Shown here one piece after another: positions 1 to 5,822 of a DNA stretch of 14,764 bases. The notes beneath the pieces were generated by a model that saw only the letters and a list, made by a program, of their open reading frames with translations, was not told the origin of the DNA and made no database searches. The stretch comes from Bacteroidota bacterium (GTDB taxonomy: Bacteria > Bacteroidota > Ignavibacteria > UBA10030 > UBA8401): the NCBI GenBank assembly GCA_041658205.1, contig JBBAAO010000005.1:1-14764 (forward strand), written 5' to 3'. Position 1 is the first letter of the stretch; each line of letters begins with the position of its first letter. Position numbers and translations under genes: made by a program.

Positions 1-129
1 TTGGTTTTCAGTCGAATGTTGAAAAACGAGAACACAACATACGATTGCGGAAGAAGTCAGCAATTCACAAAATTCATTTCGTGGCCGCGATAAAACGTTA
101 CCACGCAACTTAGCTCCAGTCCGTTAGCC
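1..129 (+). repeat. attC site 1 (left part missing)
   Basis: The 3' part of an attC ends in R' GTTAGCC at 123-129; the R'' and L'' arms lie off the window. The L' arm GTTACCACG and the segment TTAGCTCCAGTCC are present. A promoter-like TTG (19-21) and TACGATTG (40-47) are 18 nt apart. The variable part is nearly the same as in attC 6 and 16, which follow family 2 non-coding cassettes. Confidence 0.93.
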
Positions 130-159
130 AGCATTGCAAATGCATCTTTCAGGTGACTT

Positions 160-870
160 ATGATCTCATTGCTTATTGTTCTATCCTTTTTAGTTCCGTT
201 ATCTCAACAGAATAGCGAATCTGGCGATGAGTTTCCTAAAGAAATGACCTTAAATGATTCCACGAATTTTATGGATATTTCGGAATTTGGTATTAGGGTT
301 ATTTATCCAAAGTGCGTCCAACCAAGAAAGCCAAGATACCATCGAGATAATCGAATTCTTAGCATTTCTATTGGTAGTTACGTCAAAGGTAGTTTTGATA
401 ATGAAATCAATATGCGTATTGAGTTTGCCACTGAAAACTCAATCAAAAAAAGATCAGATTCCTATATAGAATACATTGCGAATGGCGGAATGGATGATGA
501 TAGTTATCCACCTCAAACAGAAAAAGAGTTTCTTCACCGAAAGAAAATAATTATTAATGGCGTCGTACCTGATTATTTTGATGAATACCATATGGTAGGA
601 AATCGAAGATACGGAAATCACTTATGGGGTGGACCGAATATAGGAACTTCGATTGATAGTTATACTTACATTGACAGTTTACAAATAAAAATAACCATGA
701 ATTCGCTTGGAGATAGTATTAGCAAGAAAGTGAATAAAATAATGGTAAATGATTTTGGATTGGAACAAGGTATTAACAGAATTGACGATGTAAGACACCA
801 ATTAATAAAAGAAATTTTATATCAAAAATATTTACAAATACTTTATAAAATTCAATTTAATAAATACTAA
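160..870 (+). CDS. Secreted hypothetical protein (cassette 1)
   Basis: This is a 236-residue protein of unknown function. The first ~15 residues (MISLLIVLSFLVPLS) form a hydrophobic core followed by small and polar residues, as in a Sec signal peptide with little positive charge at its N-terminus, so the mature protein is probably exported. The rest is polar, with alternating beta-like segments and a run rich in Tyr, Asp and Gly in the middle, and no motif I recognise. The start is chosen because AGGTGA at 151-156 lies just upstream of the ATG. The gene fills the cassette bounded by attC 1 and attC 2, and its TAA ends 4 nt before R''. No partner gene shares the cassette. Transcription may come from the promoter-like element in attC 1. 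The function cannot be named. Confidence 0.8.
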   Translation: MISLLIVLSFLVPLSQQNSESGDEFPKEMTLNDSTNFMDISEFGIRVIYPKCVQPRKPRYHRDNRILSISIGSYVKGSFDNEINMRIEFATENSIKKRSDSYIEYIANGGMDDDSYPPQTEKEFLHRKKIIINGVVPDYFDEYHMVGNRRYGNHLWGGPNIGTSIDSYTYIDSLQIKITMNSLGDSISKKVNKIMVNDFGLEQGINRIDDVRHQLIKEILYQKYLQILYKIQFNKY

Positions 871-874
871 TGCT

Positions 875-1039
875 GGCTAACCAGTCGCTCAAGTTGACGT
901 GGTAACCGCGAACGCGAATTTTGTATTCAAAGTTGAAATATTTAAGCACAACATACGATTCAAACAGTTATCAGCAAATTAATCAAGGTCGCGTTCGCGT
1001 AAAAGCGTTACCACGCAACTTAGCTCCAGTCCGTTAGCC
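875..1039 (+). repeat. attC site 2
   Basis: A 165-bp attC with R'' GGCTAAC (875-881) and R' GTTAGCC (1033-1039). The L stem is GTGGTAAC/GTTACCAC and an inner stem CGCGAACGCGA pairs with TCGCGTTCGCG. Promoter-like TTG (933-935) and TACGAT (954-959). Its central part is nearly identical to attC 5 and 15 although the genes they follow are unrelated. Confidence 0.95.
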
Positions 1040-1212
1040 CGCTCTGCTGGCGGCAAAATAAAATGTTGCTCAAGTTGTGTAGTTCAATTTGAGTTCTGTT
1101 GTAAAATCAAAAAAGCAAATAAACAGTTCTTTAACATTCAAAAGTTGTTGTGCAATTCAACGTGGCTTACGCCAGCCGCCAGCAGTGTTGCGTTTCAAAA
1201 AATAGTGTTGCG
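1034..1212 (+). ncRNA. Family 1 ORF-less cassette, copy 1: candidate structured RNA
   Basis: The body of this cassette has no credible ORF. CTGCTGGCGGC at 1044-1054 is perfectly complementary to GCCGCCAGCAG at 1175-1185, closing a domain of about 140 nt. Next to the 3' arm a small hairpin GGC-TTAC-GCC can form, and the 3' arm is preceded by a second copy of its CGCCAGC heptamer, so the 5' arm has two possible partners. The same cassette occurs five times in the window with arms unchanged. No U-tract follows, so it does not read as a simple terminator. Transcription and strand are inferred from cassette orientation only. It could alternatively be a DNA-level element. Confidence 0.45.
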
Positions 1213-1377
1213 GGCTAACCAGTCACTCAAACATGACGTGCAAACCGCGACGCGCTTTAAGTTTTGAGTGTTGTGTCCTCAATCCACAACTTACGATACG
1301 AACTGTTATCAGCAATTTAAAAACATTATCCAACGCGCTGGAACGTTTGCACGCAGTTTAGTTCCAGTCCGTTAGCC
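1213..1377 (+). repeat. attC site 3
   Basis: A 165-bp attC of the family 1 type with R'' GGCTAAC (1213-1219) and R' GTTAGCC (1371-1377). The L stem is GTGCAAAC/GTTTGCAC. Promoter-like TTG (1271-1273) and TACGAT (1292-1297), 18 nt apart. Confidence 0.95.
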
Positions 1378-1550
1378 CGCTCTGCTGGCGGCAAAATAAA
1401 ATGTTGCTCAAGTTGTGTAGTTCAATTTGAGTTCTGTTGTAAAATCAAAAAAGCAAATAAACAGTTCTTTAACATTCAAAAGTTGTTGTGCAATTCAACG
1501 TGGCTTACGCCAGCCGCCAGCAGTGTTGCGTTTCAAAAAATAGTGTTGCG
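1372..1550 (+). ncRNA. Family 1 ORF-less cassette, copy 2 (identical to copy 1)
   Basis: By eye I find no difference between this cassette plus its attC (1372-1709) and the preceding one (1034-1371), both 338 bp. The paired arms are at 1382-1392 and 1513-1523. A perfect tandem duplication implies a recent event, either integrase re-insertion or homologous/slippage duplication. The non-coding interpretation is as for copy 1. Confidence 0.45.
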
Positions 1551-1715
1551 GGCTAACCAGTCACTCAAACATGACGTGCAAACCGCGACGCGCTTTAAGT
1601 TTTGAGTGTTGTGTCCTCAATCCACAACTTACGATACGAACTGTTATCAGCAATTTAAAAACATTATCCAACGCGCTGGAACGTTTGCACGCAGTTTAGT
1701 TCCAGTCCGTTAGGC
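1551..1715 (+). repeat. attC site 4
   Basis: A 165-bp attC with R'' GGCTAAC (1551-1557) and R' GTTAGGC (1709-1715), identical to attC 3 apart from the last R' bases, which belong to the next cassette. Promoter-like TTG (1609-1611) and TACGAT (1630-1635). Confidence 0.95.
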
Positions 1716-1732
1716 AACAAGGGAACACCATC

Positions 1733-2242
1733 GTGCTAAAACGAAATACTGCAATCAAAATTATAACTGTAATAATGGTTGCTCAATTTGTAGTGAGCTT
1801 ATCACCAACGATTCCCTATTCAAAATTTGTGGGTTCTGGACATATCCAACGACTCGGCAATTTACCAAAACAAAACTTTCAAGTAATATTGGTCGGCAAA
1901 TTTTCCGTCAACAATAGAGATTCTATTATTGAATTTACTGGTACTAAATTATATTCATGGGGTAACATTAGTCAAAGTATTACTGATACGACTGGTAAAT
2001 TTGCTCTAAACTTAAGAACCTCTTGGAAAGTAGATTCTTTAGCGTATCGTGTGTTTGCAGTCGACAAACCAACAATTACTTCAGCTTTTTTTGGTTTACC
2101 TGCTCCAAGTGAAACTATTTACAGAAATTCATCAAATACATCGACTGGGTGTAATAGTTGTGTTACCGAAAATGATACGCATGCTGTTATTGAAGGTGTT
2201 CATTATAATTTACCAGAACAAATTGTTGTTATTCCATATTAA
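1733..2242 (+). CDS. Secreted hypothetical protein, possible small beta-sandwich (cassette 4)
   Basis: A 169-residue protein starting with GTG at 1733, supported by AAGGGA at 1719-1724 with 8-nt spacing. Residues 1-23 (MLKRN... then a hydrophobic stretch to VVSLS) form a clear signal peptide. Around residues 60-95, GTKLYSWGNISQSITDTTGKFALNL has the look of a carboxypeptidase-regulatory-like or related beta-sandwich repeat (T-D-x-x-G-x-F-x-L), but this is a weak resemblance. A C-terminal CNSC pair at about residues 140-143 could be a disulfide or metal site. The cassette's terminal inverted repeat (TTAGGCAACAAGG at the start, complement at the end) includes part of the ribosome binding site, so in a full cassette transcript the two ends could pair. 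Function unknown. Confidence 0.78.
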   Translation: MLKRNTAIKIITVIMVAQFVVSLSPTIPYSKFVGSGHIQRLGNLPKQNFQVILVGKFSVNNRDSIIEFTGTKLYSWGNISQSITDTTGKFALNLRTSWKVDSLAYRVFAVDKPTITSAFFGLPAPSETIYRNSSNTSTGCNSCVTENDTHAVIEGVHYNLPEQIVVIPY

Positions 2243-2252
2243 TGTCCTTGTT

Positions 2253-2417
2253 GCCTAACCAGTCGCTCAAGTTGACGTGGTAACCGCGAACGCGAATTTT
2301 GTATTCAAAGTTGAAATATTTAAGTACAACATACGATTCAAACAGTTATCAGCAAATTAATCAAGGTCGCGTTCGCGTAAAAACGTTACCACGCAACTTA
2401 GCTCCAGTCCGTTAGGC
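2253..2417 (+). repeat. attC site 5
   Basis: A 165-bp attC with R'' GCCTAAC (2253-2259) and R' GTTAGGC (2411-2417). The L stem is GTGGTAAC/GTTACCAC with inner stem CGCGAACGCGA/TCGCGTTCGCG. Promoter-like TTG (2311-2313) and TACGAT (2332-2337). Confidence 0.95.
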
Positions 2418-2601
2418 AACACGAAGCAATAGTGGTGTAATTCAAAAAGAGCATAAAACGAAATTACACCAACAACATCCAGAAATCGTTCAATTGCCAA
2501 CAATCTTTGTTGTCGAAGAAAAAGTTGTTCAAAACGAGCAGTCACATAAAGAAAAAAGTTCAGTTATAATTGTTGGCAATTGTTCAACAAACTCGCGTGT
2601 T
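2412..2601 (+). ncRNA. Family 2 ORF-less cassette, copy 1: candidate structured RNA
   Basis: No credible ORF. There are two strong inverted repeats. TGGTGTAATT (2433-2442) pairs with AATTACACCA (2462-2471), a 10-bp hairpin with a 19-nt loop. CAATTGCCAACAAT (2491-2504) pairs with ATTGTTGGCAATTG (2569-2582), 14 bp perfect, enclosing about 64 nt. A second copy of this cassette at 8180-8370 keeps both stems although its 5' half has diverged, while the 3' half (from AAAGTTGTTCAAAA onward) stays nearly identical. This pattern fits a structured RNA with a conserved 3' part. Strand is taken from the cassette orientation. Confidence 0.5.
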
Positions 2602-2770
2602 GCCTAACGAGTCGCTCAAGTTGACGTGGTAACCGCGGCTTGGGTTTTTCAGTCGAAAGTTGAAAAACGAGAACACAACTTACGATTGCGGAAGTAATCA
2701 GCAATTCACAAAATTCATTTCGTGGCCGCGATAAAACGTTACCACGCAACTTAGCTCCAGTCCGTTAGCC
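2602..2770 (+). repeat. attC site 6
   Basis: A 169-bp attC with R'' GCCTAAC (2602-2608) and R' GTTAGCC (2764-2770). It carries TAACGAGTCG in place of the usual TAACCAGTCG, a variant shared only with attC 16, the other family 2 site. Inner stem CGCGGC/GCCGCG. Promoter-like TTG (2660-2662) and TACGATTG (2681-2688). Confidence 0.95.
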
Positions 2771-2945
2771 CGCTCTGCTGGCGGCAAAATAAAATGTTGC
2801 TCAAGTTGTGTAGTTCAATTTGAGTTTTGTTGTAAAATCAAAAAAACAAATAAACAGTTCTTTAACATTCAAAAGTTGTTGTTCAATTAAACGTGGCTTA
2901 CGCCAGCCGCCAGCAGTGTAGCGTTTCAAACAAATAGTTTTAGCA
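2765..2945 (+). ncRNA. Family 1 ORF-less cassette, copy 3
   Basis: A diverged copy of the family 1 cassette with scattered substitutions and length changes in A-runs. The arms CTGCTGGCGGC (2775-2785) and GCCGCCAGCAG (2906-2916) are unchanged, as is the GGCTTACGCC hairpin. Indels in homopolymers and substitutions without reading-frame logic argue against coding. The cassette end reads GCAGGCTAAC, one mismatch to its own start. Confidence 0.45.
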
Positions 2946-3110
2946 GGCTAACCAGTCACTCAAACATGACGTGCAAACCGCGACGCGCTCTGAGTTTTAA
3001 GTGTTGTGTTCTCAAATCACAACTTACGACAGCGATAGTTATCAGCAATTTAAAATTACAACCCGGCGCGCTGGAACGTTTGCACGCAGTTTAGTTCCAG
3101 TCCGTTAGGT
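2946..3110 (+). repeat. attC site 7
   Basis: A 165-bp attC with R'' GGCTAAC (2946-2952) and R' GTTAGGT (3104-3110). L stem GTGCAAAC/GTTTGCAC. Promoter-like TTG (3004-3006) and TACGAC (3025-3030). Confidence 0.94.
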
Positions 3111-3460
3111 AGCAGTTTAATCAGTTGTATTTGTTCTTTGAGTTTTACTTTTCAATTTTAGGTTTTAGCAAGTTCTCAAAATTAGCGAACAAGTTTTGCG
3201 GGCGCGGCGTTCAGTTGCAAAACAACTCAACGCCACGAAAAAGCAAGGAAGAAGCATCGCAACAATGCCGAATTAGCTTCAAAACAGTTCAAGTTAAAAG
3301 TCATCACTAAGAAAAAACCAGATTTTAGTTTTCAAGTTTGTTCCAATTCAGAATCTTTACTTGCTCAGCAGTTGAAAAACCTAAAATCATCGGCATAGTT
3401 GCTCAGATGCAAAATTCATTTGTAAAAACAAAAGAAACAATCACTAAAACTCATTGTGCT
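3105..3460 (+). ncRNA. ORF-less cassette with strong hairpins: candidate structured RNA or decayed gene
   Basis: This 356-bp cassette body has no convincing gene; the longest open frame, from a TTG at 3125, has no ribosome binding site and crosses a hairpin. GGCGTTCAGTTG (3206-3217) and CAACTCAACGCC (3223-3234) form a 12-bp stem with one C-C mismatch and a 5-nt CAAAA loop. Farther on, GATTTTAGTTTTCAA (3321-3335) pairs with 3372-3388 with a small bulge. TTGCTCAG is repeated directly near 3361 and 3400. It may be a structured RNA, or a degraded gene carrying a hairpin element; I cannot decide between them. Confidence 0.35.
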
Positions 3461-3693
3461 ACCTAACCAGTCGCTCAAGTTGACGTGTAAACCGCCTACG
3501 CGCCTAAATTTTGTGTGTTGGATCGACTAATGAATATACAGCTTAGTTCCAGAATGGACAATTCGAGGGTGTACACAAACACGTCATTGAATCGTTACTA
3601 AAAAATGTCTAAAGTAACTCAACAAAATTTATCTAAAATCTTTATTCAACGCGCTGGAACGTTTACACGCAACTTAGCTCCAGTCCGTTAGCC
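3461..3693 (+). repeat. attC site 8 (aberrant, 233 bp)
   Basis: R'' ACCTAAC (3461-3467), R' GTTAGCC (3687-3693), L stem GTGTAAAC/GTTTACAC. It is about 65 bp longer than its neighbours. The interior contains CAGCTTAGTTCCAG (3539-3552), which resembles the 3' flank that normally sits just before R', so this site looks like a rearranged or fused attC. The TACGAT element found in the other sites is missing here. Confidence 0.88.
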
Positions 3694-3868
3694 CGCTCTG
3701 CTGGCGGCAAAATAAAGTGTTGCTCAAGGTGTGTAGTTCAATTTGAGATTTGTTGTAAAATCAAAAAAAACAAATAAACAGATCTTTAACATTCAAAAGT
3801 TGTTGTGCAATTCAACGTGGCTTATGCCAGCCGCCAGCAGTGTATCGTTTCAAAAAATAGTTTTAGCG
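3688..3868 (+). ncRNA. Family 1 ORF-less cassette, copy 4
   Basis: Another diverged family 1 copy with arms CTGCTGGCGGC (3698-3708) and GCCGCCAGCAG (3830-3840) unchanged. A C-to-T change (GGCTTATGCC) falls in the small hairpin loop and leaves its stem intact. It is followed directly by copy 5, so family 1 again occurs in tandem. Confidence 0.45.
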
Positions 3869-4033
3869 GGCTAACCAGTTACTCAAACATGACGTGCAAA
3901 CCGCGACGCGCTTTGAGTTTTAAGTGTTGGGTTCTCAAATGACAACTTATGACAGCGATAGTTATCAGCAAATTAAAAACACAATCCGGCGCGCTGGAAC
4001 GTTTGCACGCAGTTTAGTTCCAGTCCGTTAGCC
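3869..4033 (+). repeat. attC site 9
   Basis: A 165-bp attC with R'' GGCTAAC (3869-3875) and R' GTTAGCC (4027-4033). L stem GTGCAAAC/GTTTGCAC. Promoter-like TTG (3927-3929) and TATGAC (3948-3953). Confidence 0.94.
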
Positions 4034-4210
4034 CGCTCTGCTGGCGGCAAAAATAAAATGTTGCTCAAGTTTTGTAGTTCAATTTGAGATTTGTTGTAAA
4101 ATCAAAAAAAACAAATAAACAGTTCATTAACATTCAAAAGTTGTTGTGCAATTCAACATGGCTTACGCCAGCCGCCAGCAGTGTAGCGTTTCAAAAAAAT
4201 AGTTTTAGCG
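4028..4210 (+). ncRNA. Family 1 ORF-less cassette, copy 5
   Basis: Family 1 copy with arms CTGCTGGCGGC (4038-4048) and GCCGCCAGCAG (4171-4181) unchanged. A 62-codon open frame from 4084 is open only in this copy, because other copies lack its ATG and shift frame in the A-run; it also runs into attC 10. I therefore treat the cassette as non-coding. Confidence 0.45.
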
Positions 4211-4375
4211 GGCTAACCAGTCACTCAAACATGACGTGCAAACCTCGACGCGCTTTGAGTTTTAAGTGTTGAGTTCTCAAATTACAACTTATGACAACGA
4301 TAGTTATCAGCAATTTAAAAACACAATCCAGCGCGCTGGAACGTTTGCACGCAGTTTAGTTCCAGTCCGTTAGAA
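4211..4375 (+). repeat. attC site 10
   Basis: A 165-bp attC with R'' GGCTAAC (4211-4217) and R' GTTAGAA (4369-4375). L stem GTGCAAAC/GTTTGCAC. R'' and R' do not match fully because the R' bases come from the toxin-antitoxin cassette. Promoter-like TTG (4269-4271) and TATGAC (4290-4295). Confidence 0.94.
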
Positions 4376-4417
4376 CACACGAACAAGTATAGATGATATT
4401 GTAAAAATACCTTGGGA

Positions 4418-4723
4418 TTAAATTAAATGATCGAGGTTTCTCGAGGCGTGAATTACCCGATGGATTTGAATGACTTTATCGTGTATTACATAGAAAACAA
4501 GGTAAGAGTCGAGAATCAATACTCGGTATCCATATTCTCTCAGTTTGGGATGTCGTGGGACCCTACCTAGGTGAGATGCTTGAGATAGTGCACCGATTCG
4601 TTTATCAATTTTATCAATAAACGCCAATGCTCGAGCAGGACTATCTTTGGCAATCCAATCGAAGATATTGTTAAGATCTTCTTGAGCAATAGGAAGATAG
4701 CGTATAACAAACTGTTTAGACAT
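4418..4723 (-). CDS. ParE/RelE-family toxin of a type II toxin-antitoxin pair
   Basis: A 101-residue protein starting at the ATG at 4723 (MSKQFVIRYLPIAQEDL). An upstream TTG at 4747 would add eight residues inside the antitoxin gene and is less likely. The layout is that of the ParE/RelE fold: an N-terminal strand, two helices (AQEDLNNIFDWIAKDSPARALAFIDKIDKRI), then GRVPRHPKLREYGYRVLILDSYLVFYVIHDKVIQIHRVIHASRN, the usual basic beta-sheet with an Arg-containing end. Family members are either gyrase poisons (ParE) or ribosome-dependent mRNases (RelE), and the sequence alone does not settle which. The start overlaps the antitoxin stop by 8 nt, giving a coupled operon. It runs opposite to the array, common for such cassettes, which carry their own promoter and help stabilise large integrons. 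Confidence 0.88.
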   Translation of the reverse strand: MSKQFVIRYLPIAQEDLNNIFDWIAKDSPARALAFIDKIDKRIGALSQASHLGRVPRHPKLREYGYRVLILDSYLVFYVIHDKVIQIHRVIHASRNLDHLI

Positions 4724-4982
4724 GGGCTCGACGTCGCAATGAAGCAATCATTTGGGAATGAGTAATTCCCTTTTTACCGGCGGCAGACTGAGATTGTGCA
4801 ACGCCCAACTGTTCGAAAAGCTCGGATTGTGCTTTCAGTCTTTCGTAGTGATCGATAGTCATGATGACCATGTCACCCTCGCCATTCTTGGTAAGGTAAA
4901 TGGGTTCGTCCTTTTCACGGGCAAGGGTGGATATTTCACGAGTGCGGTTTCGCATACTCGATATTGATTTAATAATTGGCAT
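4716..4982 (-). CDS. Phd/YefM-family antitoxin
   Basis: An 88-residue protein with an N-terminal Phd/YefM DNA-binding and dimerisation domain: IKSISSMRNRTREISTLA..., then EPIYLTKNGEGDMVIMTIDHYERLK. The C-terminal tail (~60-88) is polar and basic and would wrap the toxin. The ATG is preceded by GGAA with about 8-nt spacing on the minus strand. It is first in the operon, with the toxin overlapping its 3' end by 8 nt. A palindrome TTAGTACTAA 30-40 bp upstream is a likely autoregulatory operator. The cassette is visibly less AT-rich than its neighbours, suggesting separate acquisition. Confidence 0.9.
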   Translation of the reverse strand: MPIIKSISSMRNRTREISTLAREKDEPIYLTKNGEGDMVIMTIDHYERLKAQSELFEQLGVAQSQSAAGKKGITHSQMIASLRRRAHV

Positions 4983-5012
4983 GGTGTTATTCCGGTTAAT
5001 TGTTAATACAAA

Positions 5013-5022
5013 TTAGTACTAA
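5013..5022 (-). promoter_or_regulatory. Candidate operator of the toxin-antitoxin operon
   Basis: TTAGTACTAA is a perfect 10-bp palindrome 31 bp upstream of the antitoxin start. On the minus strand a TTGACG with TATTTA 16 nt downstream lies just upstream of and next to it, so a Phd/YefM repressor bound here would be placed to block the operon's own promoter. The role is inferred from family behaviour. Confidence 0.45.
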
Positions 5023-5056
5023 ATAGTGATAAAATCAAGTACGTCAACCGCGTGTG

Positions 5057-5218
5057 TTCTAACCAGTCACTCAAGCCGACGTGGTAACCGCGACGCGCTT
5101 AAACTGGAATTGTTGGGAAATCTAAAGACAACACACGATACGAGATATCAGTTTTAATTTAAAAACACAATCATCGCGCTGGAACGTTACCACGCGGCTT
5201 AGTTCCAGTCCGTTAGGT
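5057..5218 (+). repeat. attC site 11
   Basis: A 162-bp attC with R'' TTCTAAC (5057-5063) and R' GTTAGGT (5212-5218). L stem GTGGTAAC/GTTACCAC. R'' matches its own cassette start (GTTAGAACACACG) rather than R' here. Promoter-like TTG (5113-5115) and CACGAT (5134-5139). Confidence 0.94.
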
Positions 5219-5287
5219 TGCAGGAAGAAAGTAATTCGATATTAATGAAAAGATGATTTTAATTAACATTCAACTCAAATTGATTTT

Positions 5288-5626
5288 GTGAAACCTAAAA
5301 TTCTATTTGTTTGTGGTCGTAACAAGTGGCGAAGTCCCACAGCTGAAAAACTTTATCGAAATGATTCACGCATTAGTGTTAGATCAGCTGGTATGAGTAG
5401 TAAAAGTAATCATAAGATATCTGATAATGATATTTTGTGGGCTGATCTAATTCTTGTTATGGAAGGAAATTATAAATCTTGGATTCTGGGAAAACATAAT
5501 CATTTACAATTACCACCTATTGAAAATTTAGATATTCCTGACGAATACGAATATATGGACTCCGAATTGATCGAATTGATTAAAATAGGAGTAGAATATC
5601 ATATTCAACACAGTGTCAATATATAA
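5288..5626 (+). CDS. Short low-molecular-weight protein tyrosine phosphatase-like protein
   Basis: A 112-residue cytoplasmic protein. Residues 5-18 read ILFVCGRNKWRSPT, holding the CX5R(S/T) phosphatase P-loop with C9 as nucleophile and R15 binding phosphate; this is the LMW-PTP signature although the loop is CGRNKWRS rather than the usual CxGNxCRS. SAGM at 33-36 and LILVMEGN at 54-61 match the next conserved strands. An Asp in LDIPDEY (D82 or D85) is a candidate general acid. Classical members are about 150 residues, so this is the compact subtype. The start is GTG at 5288, the only usual initiator after an in-frame stop at 5264; no clear Shine-Dalgarno is present. It is alone in its cassette. 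Substrate unknown. Confidence 0.85.
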   Translation: MKPKILFVCGRNKWRSPTAEKLYRNDSRISVRSAGMSSKSNHKISDNDILWADLILVMEGNYKSWILGKHNHLQLPPIENLDIPDEYEYMDSELIELIKIGVEYHIQHSVNI

Positions 5627-5637
5627 GTTTGCCTGCA

Positions 5638-5806
5638 ACCTAACCAGTCGCTCAAGTTGACGTGGTAACCGCGGCGGCGGTTTTACAATCGAAAGTTGAA
5701 AAATGAAAATACAACTTAGGATTCAGGAAGTTATCAGTAATTCACAGCAGTATTTTCGTGGCCGCGATAAAACGTTACCACGCAACTTAGCTCCAGTCCG
5801 TTAGGG
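5638..5806 (+). repeat. attC site 12
   Basis: A 169-bp attC with R'' ACCTAAC (5638-5644) and R' GTTAGGG (5800-5806). L stem GTGGTAAC/GTTACCAC. Promoter-like TTG (5696-5698) and TAGGAT (5717-5722). Confidence 0.94.
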
Positions 5807-5822
5807 GGCAAGGAAGGAAGTT

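Noticed and set aside
1080..1140. A 17-residue hydrophobic peptide (MLKNCLFAFLILQQNSN) on the minus strand of family 1, like a type I toxin
   Set aside because: Copies 4 and 5 shift frame in the A-run and lose the C-terminal half; no conserved ribosome binding site.
1044..1185. Family 1 arms read as a rho-independent terminator
   Set aside because: The arms are ~120 nt apart and no T-run follows the 3' arm.
2357..2749. Two minus-strand frames of about 60 codons
   Set aside because: They lie across attC sites and the family 2 RNA candidate; the second copy at 8180 does not conserve them.
3125..3310. 61-codon frame in the cassette after attC 7
   Set aside because: TTG start without ribosome binding site, no family resemblance, and it crosses a strong hairpin.
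4084..4272. 62-codon open frame on the plus strand in family 1 copy 5
   Set aside because: Its ATG is absent from copies 1-3, A-run indels shift the frame between copies, and it reads through R'' into attC 10.
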